From Phaeacidiphilus oryzae TH49 (GTDB lineage: Bacteria > Actinomycetota > Actinomycetes > Streptomycetales > Streptomycetaceae): a stretch of 64,000 bases of DNA. The translations under genes were made by a program, and so were the position numbers. Positions 51,444-59,551 of the stretch are shown in pieces. The notes under the pieces are model-generated. The model saw only the letters and a program-made list of their open reading frames with translations, had not been told where the DNA came from and did no database searches. Within the stretch, counting starts at the first letter, position 1. Each line of letters begins with the position of its first letter. The stretch spans positions 5,165,801-5,229,800 of the forward strand of contig NZ_JQMQ01000005.1 of assembly GCF_000744815.1 (NCBI RefSeq), in the 5' to 3' direction.

Positions 51444-51824
51444 TTGAGCACCGAGCACGAGAGCGCGGACGAGGCCCGTGTGCGGCCCTTCGCCGACTTC
51501 CTCATTGAGCAGGCCGGCGGCCGCACCCACACCGAACTGTCCGAGCAGCTGCACGACCTGATCTCCGCCGTCACCGCGACGGGGAAGGGCGGCGCCCTGA
51601 CCCTGCGCGTCGAGGTCAAGCCGCTTACCCCGGGAGACGCCACCACGCTGACGGTCACCGACAAGGTCACCGTCAAGATCCCGCAGGGCGACCGGCCCAA
51701 GAGCGTCTTCTTCGTGACCGGCGACGGCAACCTCTCCCGCAACGACCCCCGCCAGCTCGCCTTCGAGAGCCTGCGCGAGGTCCCCACCACCACCGCCCCG
51801 ACCGAGCTGAAGAAGGCCAACTAA
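51444..51824 (+). CDS. Hypothetical protein next to DUF2303
   Basis: 126 aa. 'FADFLIEQAGGRTHTELSEQ' and 'GALTLRVEVKPLTPGDATTL' followed by 'VTVKIPQGDRPKSVFFVTGD' make a beta-rich protein usually found beside DUF2303 in Streptomyces phages and elements (recollection of context). TTG 51444 has AAGGAAGAGAG. Confidence 0.68.
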   Translation: MSTEHESADEARVRPFADFLIEQAGGRTHTELSEQLHDLISAVTATGKGGALTLRVEVKPLTPGDATTLTVTDKVTVKIPQGDRPKSVFFVTGDGNLSRNDPRQLAFESLREVPTTTAPTELKKAN

Positions 51825-51827
51825 CCC

Positions 51828-52643
51828 ATGCAGAGCGACAACATGCAGGCCGTCATCGACACCGCGATCCGCGCCTGTCAGGGCGAGCCCCTGGAGCCCG
51901 GCACCGTCTACGCCTTCCACACCCCCGCCGGCATCGAGCGCGTCGACCTGACCGGCCCGGAGTACACCGGCGTCCTGGAGCGCAAGCGCGGCACCGTGAC
52001 CGTCCAGGACGTCGACTCCTTCCTCGCCTACTGGGACAAGCACAACGAGCCCGGCAGCGACATCTACGCCCGCCCGGACCGGCTGACGGTCACCGCGGTC
52101 CTCGACGCACACAGCGCGACCGAGGCCGGCTGGGGACAGCACCGCCTCCACCTGCAGCTCACCCCCACCCCCGCGTGGCAGGCCTGGAAGGCCCTCTCCG
52201 GGCAGTGGGTCGGCCAGGAGCAGATGGCCGAGTTCCTCGAGGACCACCTGCCGGAGATCGTCGAGCCGTCCGGCGCGGACATGCTGGAGCTCGCGCAGAC
52301 CATCCAGGCCACCATCAAGGCCGACTTCAAGTCCAGCTCCCTGCTGGCCAACGGGGCCCGCACCCTGGCCTACGCGGAGGAGATCGACACCCGGGCCGGC
52401 CGCAAGGGCGAGCTGACGATCCCCGGCCAGCTCGCCTTGGGCATCGAGCCGTTCGAGGGCAGCGGCGCCTACCGGGTCACCGCCCGCTTCCGCACGCGGA
52501 TCCAGGACGGGCACCTGCGCCTGGCGGTAAAGCTCGACCGGCCCGAGGACGTGGTCAAAGCCGCCTTCACGGATGTGCGGCAGGCCATCGCCGAGGCCGA
52601 CTCCGTCCGCGTGCCGGTCCTGCTCGGCACCCCGATCGCCTGA
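51828..52643 (+). CDS. DUF2303 (YfdQ-like) phage protein
   Basis: 271 aa. 'HTPAGIERVDLTGPEYTGVL', 'GTVTVQDVDSFLAYWDKHNE', 'QMAEFLEDHLPEIVEPSGAD' and 'FRTRIQDGHLRLAVKLDRPE' are hallmarks of DUF2303, a family encoded with recombination genes in prophages. Biochemical role unknown. Starts 3 bp after the prior stop. Confidence 0.83.
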   Translation: MQSDNMQAVIDTAIRACQGEPLEPGTVYAFHTPAGIERVDLTGPEYTGVLERKRGTVTVQDVDSFLAYWDKHNEPGSDIYARPDRLTVTAVLDAHSATEAGWGQHRLHLQLTPTPAWQAWKALSGQWVGQEQMAEFLEDHLPEIVEPSGADMLELAQTIQATIKADFKSSSLLANGARTLAYAEEIDTRAGRKGELTIPGQLALGIEPFEGSGAYRVTARFRTRIQDGHLRLAVKLDRPEDVVKAAFTDVRQAIAEADSVRVPVLLGTPIA

Positions 52644-52727
52644 CGCACCGCCATCTGTCCGGCCGGGGCCCGTCCTACTCCGCGGGCCCCGGCCGGCACC
52701 ACCCGCACGAGCAAAGGACCGCAGCAC

Positions 52728-53561
52728 GTGGGAATCCGCCTGATCGTCGAGGTGCTGGATCACGCGCCGCAGACGCTGACGCACCGCGAGAAGCTCACCC
52801 TCACGGTGCTGGCGGAGGACGCCAACGACGAGACCCGACGCACCTGGAGCAGCGTCGAGGCGCCGATGATCCTCCGGCGCTGCAAGGTGACCCGTTCGGG
52901 GATGTACGAGGTGCTCAAGGGCCTGGTCGCGAAGGGCGCTTTGGAGAAGACGACGGCGGGCCAGAAGAACGTCCGGGCGGCCGAGTACCGGCTGCTTCCG
53001 CTGGCCCCTCAGTGTCCTGGTTCTCCGGACACTGAGGGCCCTCAGTGTCCCGGAATTCCGGACCCTGAACCCGTACTTCAGGGTCCGGAGAACCCGGACA
53101 CTGAGCCGTCTCAGTGTCCGGAAAACCCGGACGCTGAACCCCAACTTCAGGGTCCGGGGAATCCGGACACTGACGGCTCTCAGTGTCTGGAGAACCCGGA
53201 CACCTACCCCTCAATACAAAAGAGAGATAGCTCTCCACACCCGCCAGCCCCGTCAGCGCACTCCAGCACCGACGGCTTCGCCGAGTTCTGGGAGACCTAT
53301 CCCCGGAAGATCGGCAAGGGGCACGCCCGTAAAGCGTGGGCCGCGGCCATCAAGGGCGGCGCCGACCCCGCCGAGATCCTCGCCGCCGCCGCCCGGCACG
53401 CAGACGCCTGGAAAGCCGCCCACACCGACCAGCGGTTCATCCCCCACCCCACCACCTGGCTGCACGGCGAGCGCTACGACGACGCAGACCTGCCCACCGC
53501 CCCCGCCGCCAACCCGCAGCAGCCCCCGCTGCCCAGCTACGCCGACCAAGGGATCTTCTGA
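52728..53561 (+). CDS. Winged-helix replication initiator-like protein with repeat array
   Basis: 277 aa in three parts. Residues 1-90: helix-turn-helix ('LTHREKLTLTVLAEDANDET', 'MILRRCKVTRSGMYEVLKGL'). Residues about 93-160: six tandem copies of an 11-12-residue Pro-rich unit (QCPGxPDTEP), encoded by DNA full of hairpins. Residues about 180-250: 'FAEFWETYPRKIGKGHARKA', 'HTDQRFIPHPTTWLHGERYD', the conserved helical tail of phage replisome organisers. It stands directly before the DnaB-like helicase (TGATG overlap), the lambda O-P type order. The protein probably binds the origin and loads the helicase. GTG start 52728. Confidence 0.78.
   Translation: MGIRLIVEVLDHAPQTLTHREKLTLTVLAEDANDETRRTWSSVEAPMILRRCKVTRSGMYEVLKGLVAKGALEKTTAGQKNVRAAEYRLLPLAPQCPGSPDTEGPQCPGIPDPEPVLQGPENPDTEPSQCPENPDAEPQLQGPGNPDTDGSQCLENPDTYPSIQKRDSSPHPPAPSAHSSTDGFAEFWETYPRKIGKGHARKAWAAAIKGGADPAEILAAAARHADAWKAAHTDQRFIPHPTTWLHGERYDDADLPTAPAANPQQPPLPSYADQGIF
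53006..53190 (+). repeat. Array of hairpin repeats inside the initiator gene (candidate origin)
   Basis: CTCAGTGTCC and its complement GGACACTGAG, with variants TTCAGGGTCC/GGACCCTGAA, alternate about every 17-20 bp. Adjacent arms make about five successive stem-loops, several with 12-bp stems, for example CCCTCAGTGTCC (53006-53017) with GGACACTGAGGG (53027-53038). In-frame unit length is 33-36 bp. Iterons within an initiator gene are how lambda-type origins are built. Confidence 0.75.
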
Positions 53562-54892
53562 TGACCGCCCCCGCCGCCTTCCCGCCCGACGACAGCCTGG
53601 ACGCAGGGCCGTCCCTGCCCCACGACATCGACGCCGAACAGGCCTTCGTCGGAGCCCTGATCACCGACCCCCGCCGGCTGCGCACCAACCTCGCCGCCGT
53701 GGCTCCCGCCGACTACTACCGGCCCGCCCACGCGATCATCCACACCACCATCCAGCAGCTGCACGACGACGCCCAGGCCGTCGACCCGATCACCCTCACC
53801 GCCGCCCTGCAGGCCGCCGGCCACCTTGGCCGCGTCGGCGGCCGCGACTACCTGCACACCTGCATCACCCAGCTGCCCGCCCCGGCGAACGCCGACTGGT
53901 ACGCCGAGCGGATCCGCGACCTCGCGCTGCGCCGCGCCCTGATCACCACCGGCTCGGACATCGCCGCGATGGGCTACGACCCCGCCTCCGGCGACCCGGC
54001 CGAGCTCGCCGAGCGCGCCGTCGCCTTGGCCCGCGACGTCCGCGACGCCGGCCGCGCCGCCGAGGACAGTCCTGTGCTGGACGTGCATGACTTCCTCGCC
54101 ATCGACGACACCGCCCACGACTGGGTGCTGCCGGGCCTGCTGGAGCACGGCGACCGGATCGTGTGGACCGCGGGCGAAGGCGGCGGCAAGTCCGTGCTGC
54201 AGCGGCAGCTCGCCGTCTCCGCCGCGGCCGGCGCCCAGCCCTTCGAGTTCGAGCCCAACGCCCTCGGACCGCAGAAGGTCTTGGTCTTGGACTGCGAGAA
54301 CAGCGAGCGGCAGTCCCGCCGGCACTTCCGGGACGTGATGAACGCCGCCGAGCGGCGCCGCACCCCCGTCAAGCGCGGCCAGCTGCACGTCGACGTCCGC
54401 CCCGAAGGCGTGGACCTCACGCGCCCGGACGGCCGCGCGTGGCTGATGCGCCGGGTCGAGGCTGTCATGCCCGACCTGCTGATCATCGGCCCGATCTACC
54501 GCCTGCACACCGGCGACCCCAACAGCGAGGAACACGCCCGGCGGATCACGGTGGTCCTGGATGAGGCCCGGGCCACCGCGAACTGCGCGATCAGCCTGGA
54601 GGCGCACTCCCCGCAGGGATCCGGCTTCGGCCCGCGCACCCTGCGCCCCGCCGGATCGAGCCTCTGGCTGCGCTGGCCCGAGTTCGGGCTGGGCCTGCGC
54701 CCGGTCGAGGACGAGCGCTCGGCCCGCGAGCACCGGGCCCGGCGGATCCTGCCCTGGCGCGGCGCGCGGGACGAGCGCACCTGGCCCTCCTTCATCTGCC
54801 AGGGCTACGAGGGCAGTTGGCCCTGGCGCTCCTACAAGCCCGTCGACGCCGACCCGTACTCCGGCTACTCGCCCACCGGCGCCGTCGCATGA
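53561..54892 (+). CDS. DnaB-type replicative helicase / RepA-like ATPase
   Basis: 443 aa. N-terminal DnaB domain (about residues 18-165, 'DIDAEQAFVGALITDPRRLR', 'DYYRPAHAIIHTTIQQLHDD', 'GRVGGRDYLHTCITQLPAPA'), then a RecA-like domain of the RepA/AAA_25 kind: Walker A 'GEGGGKSVLQRQL' near residue 206, Walker B 'PDLLIIGPIYRLH', 'CAISLEAHSPQG'. The C-terminal half is less like true DnaB, so it may be a DnaB-RepA hybrid. ATG 53561 overlaps the stop of the initiator gene. Confidence 0.87.
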   Translation: MTAPAAFPPDDSLDAGPSLPHDIDAEQAFVGALITDPRRLRTNLAAVAPADYYRPAHAIIHTTIQQLHDDAQAVDPITLTAALQAAGHLGRVGGRDYLHTCITQLPAPANADWYAERIRDLALRRALITTGSDIAAMGYDPASGDPAELAERAVALARDVRDAGRAAEDSPVLDVHDFLAIDDTAHDWVLPGLLEHGDRIVWTAGEGGGKSVLQRQLAVSAAAGAQPFEFEPNALGPQKVLVLDCENSERQSRRHFRDVMNAAERRRTPVKRGQLHVDVRPEGVDLTRPDGRAWLMRRVEAVMPDLLIIGPIYRLHTGDPNSEEHARRITVVLDEARATANCAISLEAHSPQGSGFGPRTLRPAGSSLWLRWPEFGLGLRPVEDERSAREHRARRILPWRGARDERTWPSFICQGYEGSWPWRSYKPVDADPYSGYSPTGAVA

Positions 54893-55071
54893 CCTCGCTC
54901 CGCACCGGCCCGCGGATCGGCCCGCAGAAGACCGGCGACATGACCCTGTGGGCCAGGACTATCCGGGGCCGCCCCTACGCCTTCATGGCGTGGCCCCGCG
55001 CCGTCGCCGTCTACCTCACCCCGGACGACGCCACCCCCCAGCTCAAGCACCTGATCACCAAGGAGAACTGA
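54889..55071 (+). CDS. Small hypothetical protein before SSB
   Basis: 60 aa: 'LRTGPRIGPQKTGDMTLWAR', 'AFMAWPRAVAVYLTPDDATP'. ATG 54889 overlaps the helicase stop and the SSB gene starts 2 bp after it. Unknown role. Confidence 0.6.
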   Translation: MTSLRTGPRIGPQKTGDMTLWARTIRGRPYAFMAWPRAVAVYLTPDDATPQLKHLITKEN

Positions 55072-55073
55072 CC

Positions 55074-55544
55074 ATGCCGCTGCCCACCCTGACCGGCGTC
55101 GCCCGCCTGGTCGCCGACCCCGAACTCCGCTTCACCCAGGCCGGGAAGGCCATGGCCCGGCTGCGCCTGGTCTTCCAGAACCGGCGCAAGAACGAGCGCG
55201 GCGACTGGGAGGACGGCGACGTGCTGTGGATCAACGGCACCGCGTTCGGCCCGCTGGCCGAGCACATCGCCGAGTCCCTGGAGAAGGGGATGGAGGTCAC
55301 CGTCTCCGGCCGGCCACGCACCGAGCAGTGGACCGACAAGCAGACCCAGGAGAAGCGCACCGCGGTCGCGTTGGTGATCGACCAGATCGGCCCCTCGCTG
55401 GCCTTCGCGATCGCCCGCGTCTCTCGGCCCGAACGCGACGGGAACGGGTCGCAGGCGGGCGCACAGCAGGCGCCACGGCCCCAGCAGACCCAGAGGCAGC
55501 AGCCGCAGGCCGACCCGTGGGCCATGGACCAGCCCCCCTTCTGA
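55074..55544 (+). CDS. ssb: Single-stranded DNA-binding protein
   Basis: 156-aa SSB. OB fold residues 1-112 ('LTGVARLVADPELRFTQAGK', 'WINGTAFGPLAEHIAESLEK', 'GMEVTVSGRPRTEQW'), a Gln/Pro-rich linker, and the acidic tip 'DPWAMDQPPF' that recruits partners. Coats single strands at forks. ATG 55074. Confidence 0.93.
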   Translation: MPLPTLTGVARLVADPELRFTQAGKAMARLRLVFQNRRKNERGDWEDGDVLWINGTAFGPLAEHIAESLEKGMEVTVSGRPRTEQWTDKQTQEKRTAVALVIDQIGPSLAFAIARVSRPERDGNGSQAGAQQAPRPQQTQRQQPQADPWAMDQPPF

Positions 55545-55583
55545 GCCATCCGCCCCGCCACCACCCGCAGGAAGGAGCTCCTG

Positions 55584-55946
55584 ATGACCGGTCAGATGCA
55601 ACTCGGCATGGCCCTGCCCGGCCTGATCGACGAAGACGCCGGCGAAGCCGCCAAGAACGCCGGCATCGCCCGCGCCGACGCCAACACCCGCCCCGACTGG
55701 GCCGCGCAATGCGACCAGGCCATCCGCACCATGGCCGCCCGCGGCGTCGTCTTCCAAGCCGCCGACCTCATCGCCGAAGGCCTGGTCGACGAGCCCGACC
55801 ACCCCAACCGCTGGGGCGCCCGGTTCTACGCCGCCGCCCGCGCCGGGATCATCCGCGACGCCGGCTCCGCCCGGTCCAAGCGCGCCACCGTCCACCGCTC
55901 CCAGTGCCGCCAGTGGATCGGCATCCCCGAAAGGACCCGGAAGTGA
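55584..55946 (+). CDS. Hypothetical protein after SSB
   Basis: 120 aa. 'ADANTRPDWAAQCDQAIRTM', 'VFQAADLIAEGLVDEPDHPN', 'RWGARFYAAARAGIIRDAGS' looks like a small helical domain known from Streptomyces phage replication regions; no function assigned. ATG 55584 has AAGGAGCTC. Confidence 0.72.
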   Translation: MTGQMQLGMALPGLIDEDAGEAAKNAGIARADANTRPDWAAQCDQAIRTMAARGVVFQAADLIAEGLVDEPDHPNRWGARFYAAARAGIIRDAGSARSKRATVHRSQCRQWIGIPERTRK

Positions 55947-56341
55947 CCACCGCGATACTCCCGCCCGGCCCGACCGCCGACGATCGCCACGGCATCCTCG
56001 CCATCCTCATCGACCACGCCCTGCTGATCGCTGAGGCCAACACCCAGCCCCTCCGCCGCCGCACCCGCGACCGAATCCGGGCCGAGCTGGCGGCCGCCCT
56101 CCGCCCACTCCTCGACCCGACCGACGACGGTGGCACCGAGATCGGCCGGCTGTGCACCGAACTCGCCACCCACCAGCTCAACTTGCGCCTGGCCATCGAC
56201 ATGACCGCCCGCGGCGCCCGCGCCGAGGACGAAGCCCGCCGGTGGCGCCGCCGCTGGGCCGGCGCCGTCGCCCAGGCCCGCCGCGAACACACCCGTGCCC
56301 AGGAGCTCGCGGCCCAGCTCGATCCGTCCGGAGCCCTGTGA
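55943..56341 (+). CDS. Helical hypothetical protein
   Basis: 132 aa, predicted mostly helix ('RHGILAILIDHALLIAEANT', 'RRWAGAVAQARREHTRAQEL'). GTGA overlaps at both ends. No family known. Confidence 0.65.
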   Translation: MTTAILPPGPTADDRHGILAILIDHALLIAEANTQPLRRRTRDRIRAELAAALRPLLDPTDDGGTEIGRLCTELATHQLNLRLAIDMTARGARAEDEARRWRRRWAGAVAQARREHTRAQELAAQLDPSGAL

Positions 56342-56484
56342 AGCCTTCCGTCACCTACCTCGCGCGCTACGCACTCGGCACAGCCGTCCTGCACCCACAG
56401 GCGGCCCGCGCCCTGTTCGCCGCCGCGCTGGTCGCGCTCGCCGTTGGGATCGCGCTCTACGCCAGTGACCGGGAGCGCCGATGA
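56338..56484 (+). CDS. Very small membrane protein
   Basis: 48 aa with one helix 'ALFAAALVALAVGIALYASD' and basic tip. GTG 56338 and its stop overlap both neighbours. Unknown. Confidence 0.6.
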   Translation: MKPSVTYLARYALGTAVLHPQAARALFAAALVALAVGIALYASDRERR

Positions 56485-56984
56485 CCACCCGCCCGGCCCC
56501 CGGGCTGTCCCGGGCCGCCGTGATCTCGCCGTGCGGCCGGTACCGGTACGAGCTGCGCCGCTGCTGGGCCGGCGGCCCGAACGCGACCTGGATCATGCTC
56601 AATCCGTCGACCGCAGACGCCGAGCGCGACGACCCCACGATCCGCCGTGTCTGCGGCTTCTCCCGGGCGCTCGGCTGCGGCGCCGCCACCGTGCTGAACC
56701 TCTACGCCTGGCGCGCGACCCGGCCCGCCGAGCTGTGGCAGACCGACGACCCGGTCGGCCCGGACAACGACGCCCACCTGGCCCACGCGGCCGAGGAGTC
56801 CGCGCGGACCGGCGGCCCGCTCATCGCCGCCTGGGGCGCCGGCGCCCGGCCCAACCGCATCGGCCAGGTCCTCGACCTGCCCGGCATGCACCGGCTCACC
56901 GCCCTCGCCACCACCCGCGCCGGCCAGCCCCGGCACCCGCTCTACCTTCCCGCAGGCCTCACCCCCAGCCCCCTGGAGTCCTGA
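56481..56984 (+). CDS. DUF1643 domain protein
   Basis: 167-aa member of DUF1643, found in phages and accessory DNA. 'RYELRRCWAGGPNATWIMLN', 'PSTADAERDDPTIRRVCGFS', 'NLYAWRATRPAELWQTDDPV' and 'IAAWGAGARPN' are its core. Activity unknown. Confidence 0.88.
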   Translation: MTTRPAPGLSRAAVISPCGRYRYELRRCWAGGPNATWIMLNPSTADAERDDPTIRRVCGFSRALGCGAATVLNLYAWRATRPAELWQTDDPVGPDNDAHLAHAAEESARTGGPLIAAWGAGARPNRIGQVLDLPGMHRLTALATTRAGQPRHPLYLPAGLTPSPLES

Positions 56985-57076
56985 CGCCTGACCACCCGGT
57001 CCGGCGGCCGCCCTGCGCCCGGCCGCCGGACCCCGAACCGCCCCCCGTCCCGCCGCACCGCCAGGAGCCCGCACCG

Positions 57077-57703
57077 ATGCTCGACCAGGCCACCGCCGAC
57101 CGCCTCCGCCGCCAGCTCCGCGACATCCCTACCCTCTGGGTGTACGCCCACATGTCGCTGCTGCCCGGCTCCGCCCCCGCCGGCGGCCGCGTCACCGGCG
57201 CCACCCGCACCCCGCCCCTGCCCTGCCGCGTCGACCTGCTCTCCCAACTCGGCCCCGGGAGCGCGCTCGGCGACGACACGGGGGAGTGGCCCCTGCTCGC
57301 CGTCCTCACCGGCTGGGCCCGCTACATCGCCCACCAGCGCCAGCAGCCCGCCCCCCGCGACCACGTCCAGGACCTCACGCACTTCCTGCTGCGGCACCAC
57401 CGCTACGCCGCGCAGCAGGACTGGGCCGCCGACTACGCCGCACAGGTTGACCACGCCGTCCGGCCGCTCCGCGCCGTCGGCCCCAGCGACGTACCCGCCG
57501 GCCGCCGACGTACCATCCCCTGCCCCCGCTGCCACCGGCTGAGCCTGGTCGAGGAGTACCGGCCCGTCGTCCGGCCCGGCGGCGTCGACCGCGCGCGCAT
57601 CGTCTGCTCCCGGCCCGACTGCGCCTGCGCGCTCACCGCCGTCGAGTACGACGCGCTTGCAGCGGCTGCGGGGCATGCGGTCGAGGCCGGAGTAGGAATC
57701 TGA
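57077..57703 (+). CDS. Hypothetical protein with C-terminal zinc ribbon
   Basis: 208 aa. The end has 'IPCPRCHRLSLVEEYRPVVR' and 'VCSRPDCACALTAVEYDAL', a four-Cys zinc ribbon. The N-terminal helical part ('WARYIAHQRQQPAPRDHVQD') is typical of small Streptomyces phage proteins. ATG 57077 has CCAGGAG. Last gene of the rightward operon. Confidence 0.72.
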   Translation: MLDQATADRLRRQLRDIPTLWVYAHMSLLPGSAPAGGRVTGATRTPPLPCRVDLLSQLGPGSALGDDTGEWPLLAVLTGWARYIAHQRQQPAPRDHVQDLTHFLLRHHRYAAQQDWAADYAAQVDHAVRPLRAVGPSDVPAGRRRTIPCPRCHRLSLVEEYRPVVRPGGVDRARIVCSRPDCACALTAVEYDALAAAAGHAVEAGVGI

Positions 57704-57721
57704 CTCCAGTGACCTGCGGGT

Positions 57722-58159
57722 CTAAGGCATTTGAAAGGATGGGTCAGTGACAGTCGCAGCGTTGTACCAATTCGCCAATGCATTTTGGTATGCCTGTAGA
57801 TCCGTGCTGGGGTCTGTTCCCTGCTGACAGGTAGTGGCCGCGCTGGCCAGTTCACTCATTGCCGTCTGCCAATCCTGTGGGTCGACCGGCGGCGCAGGAA
57901 TGTCTGCGGCGACGTTGACGGCACCGCCCAATGTGGGGCAGTCGACCGAGCTGCTGATCGCGTCGACTGCCTGAATGTTGACGTAGTACGTTGCCGTCCA
58001 GCTTTCCAGCGCCGCAGCATCTGCCCCCGGTGTGGTGGCAGACGCTGAACTCGGAGGTACGGCACTGTTGGTGCTGCTCGACCCACAGGCGGTGAGAGCG
58101 AGTGCAGCGGCGACGAGCCAGCTGACACCAAAGCCGAGTACGGATTTGCTGCGACCCAT
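57722..58159 (-). CDS. Small lipoprotein A of an unnamed family
   Basis: 145 aa with signal peptide and lipobox 'ALALTACGSSS'. After a Ser/Thr linker comes a helical domain with two Cys and 'IPAPPVDPQDWQTAMSEL'. The motif PxPPxDxQDW is shared with the next protein, so the two are diverged paralogues. ATG 58159 has GGGGATG upstream (ATG 58168 possible). Exposed on the outer face of the membrane; role unknown. Confidence 0.75.
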   Translation of the reverse strand: MGRSKSVLGFGVSWLVAAALALTACGSSSTNSAVPPSSASATTPGADAAALESWTATYYVNIQAVDAISSSVDCPTLGGAVNVAADIPAPPVDPQDWQTAMSELASAATTCQQGTDPSTDLQAYQNALANWYNAATVTDPSFQMP

Positions 58160-58189
58160 GTCGATCATCCCCAGGGGACTCTGCTTCGC

Positions 58190-58654
58190 TCAGAAGTCCA
58201 GCGGTGCGGTCTCCAACTGCTGGCCGAGCGTCGGCCACTTCGCGTTGACCGAATTCACGAACTGCGTCCACCCGGTCTTCGCGGCCTGGTGGTCCGCAGC
58301 GTAGTTGGAGCTGCCCGCACCCACGCAACTGTCCTTGTAGGACGCCTCAAGGTGGGCTGTGAACATTGACCAGTCCTGCTGGTCATAGGGCGGCTGTGGC
58401 AGCGCCTGCAGAGCTTGGATAGCTGGCTGGCCGGTGGCGCAGCTGAACGTACCCTGGTCTGCGTAATTGCCGGTTTCGAGGAGTGTGATCGTGTTGCTCG
58501 TCCATGCCGTCATCTCGGACGTGAGGCTCGCACCCGACCCCGAAGCGGAGTTCTGAGAGCTACTGCCGCACCCGGTCGCCGCAGCGGTGGCGAGCAGCAG
58601 ACCGCTGACTATGACGCTGATAACCCTGGGGTGCGAAGCGCCGATGTGGGGCAT
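58190..58654 (-). CDS. Small lipoprotein B, paralogue of A
   Basis: 154 aa. Start ATG 58654 with GGAGGTGGAGG. Lipobox 'TAAATGCGSSS'. The mature part has 'WTSNTITLLETGNYADQGTF', a Cys, 'LPQPPYDQQDWSMFTAHLEA' and a second Cys ('YKDSC'), then a helical end. Shares the PxPPxDxQDW motif, spacing and Cys with lipoprotein A. Same strand, 30 bp apart, likely co-transcribed. Confidence 0.78.
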   Translation of the reverse strand: MPHIGASHPRVISVIVSGLLLATAAATGCGSSSQNSASGSGASLTSEMTAWTSNTITLLETGNYADQGTFSCATGQPAIQALQALPQPPYDQQDWSMFTAHLEASYKDSCVGAGSSNYAADHQAAKTGWTQFVNSVNAKWPTLGQQLETAPLDF

Positions 58655-58793
58655 ATCGATCGCCTCCACCTCCAAGGATGCGCTGACCGCGAGGCCCGCG
58701 CATGCTCCCAGAAGTACGACGCAGGCCGTAGTGGGCCTGATGGAGCATGCTGGAAGGAGCACAACCGGGAAGTCCCTTAGGGAGGCGACTCCC

Positions 58794-59156
58794 GTGAACG
58801 AGCAACCGTCGCAGCAACCCCCCTCACCTCCGCCTGGCCCATCTCAACAGGGCTGGCAGTCGCCGGCGACCAGGCCCTACCTTCCACAACGAGTCGGCCA
58901 GTCTCCGCCGATGCAAGTCGTACCGAAGTCGCCGGGGATCGCGGTCCTCGCCTCGCTCTTCATCCCCGGCCTCGGCTCGATGATCAGCGGGCGGGTCGGA
59001 ATCGGCGTTCTGATCCTCGCCCTCTACGCGATCTCCTGGATCCTCACGATTGTGTTGATCGGCTTCATCGGGGTCTTCGCCTTTTGGGTCTGGGGGATGG
59101 CGCAGGCCTACCACGACGCCGTCGACTGGAACCGCAGACACGGATTCATCAGCTGA
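58794..59156 (+). CDS. TM2-like small membrane protein with Pro/Gln-rich N-terminus
   Basis: 120 aa: disordered N-terminus (Q/P/S-rich), then 'GIAVLASLFIPGLGSMISGR' and two helices ending 'VFAFWVWGMAQAYHDAVDWN', a pattern of TM2-type proteins. GTG 58794 has TAGGGAGGCG. Divergent from the lipoprotein genes. Confidence 0.75.
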   Translation: MNEQPSQQPPSPPPGPSQQGWQSPATRPYLPQRVGQSPPMQVVPKSPGIAVLASLFIPGLGSMISGRVGIGVLILALYAISWILTIVLIGFIGVFAFWVWGMAQAYHDAVDWNRRHGFIS

Positions 59157-59189
59157 TCCAGACAAACAGAGAAGCCCCGTCCGCCCGAC

Positions 59190-59417
59190 TCAGCCCCGCC
59201 GGCGGGCGATCGCCGCGTTCTGCTCCTGCAGGACCTCCAGGATTCCAATGACGTCGTGGATGAGACTCTCCGAGATCGGCCCCTAGCTCAACCTGCTCGA
59301 CCAGAGGCTCGGCGACTCGCCGACCGCGACGACCTCACCGTTACCGGCCTTGAGCCGGAAGCGCCACTGCTGGGCCTTGTCCTGGTAGATCTCGAACTTG
59401 CCGGCCCGGTGACTCAC
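59190..59417 (-). pseudogene. DUF1508 (YegP-like) gene interrupted by an in-frame TAG
   Basis: 'GKFEIYQDKAQQWRFRLKAG', 'NGEVVAVGES' is the beginning of the small YegP/DUF1508 fold, but then reads 'PSLWSSRLS' and stops at TAG (59283-59285) instead of the usual YxSKxxxxxGI end. The same frame stays open after the TAG and codes 'ESLIHDVIGILEVLQEQNAA' before the next stop at 59190. It may be a decayed gene, or two pieces. Start GTG 59417 or ATG 59477. Confidence 0.5.
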
Positions 59418-59551
59418 CTCGCCGTGCGGAGGATCAGTACGTACCGGCGCGTTAAGTCCGAGTCGCTCGTCTGGCATCCAGAGTGGGCCAAACCGGAGCT
59501 CACGCCGTTTACCTGCCCCAAAGTGCTGTCAGCCGGATCGGTCTCGGTCCG

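Noticed and set aside
51300-53144. 614-residue minus-strand frame over DUF2303 and the initiator gene
   Set aside because: Same reason: antisense shadow of known genes with no motif.
53006-53190. CRISPR array
   Set aside because: The repeats are in-frame inside a gene, no unique spacers of about 30 bp exist, and no cas gene is nearby.
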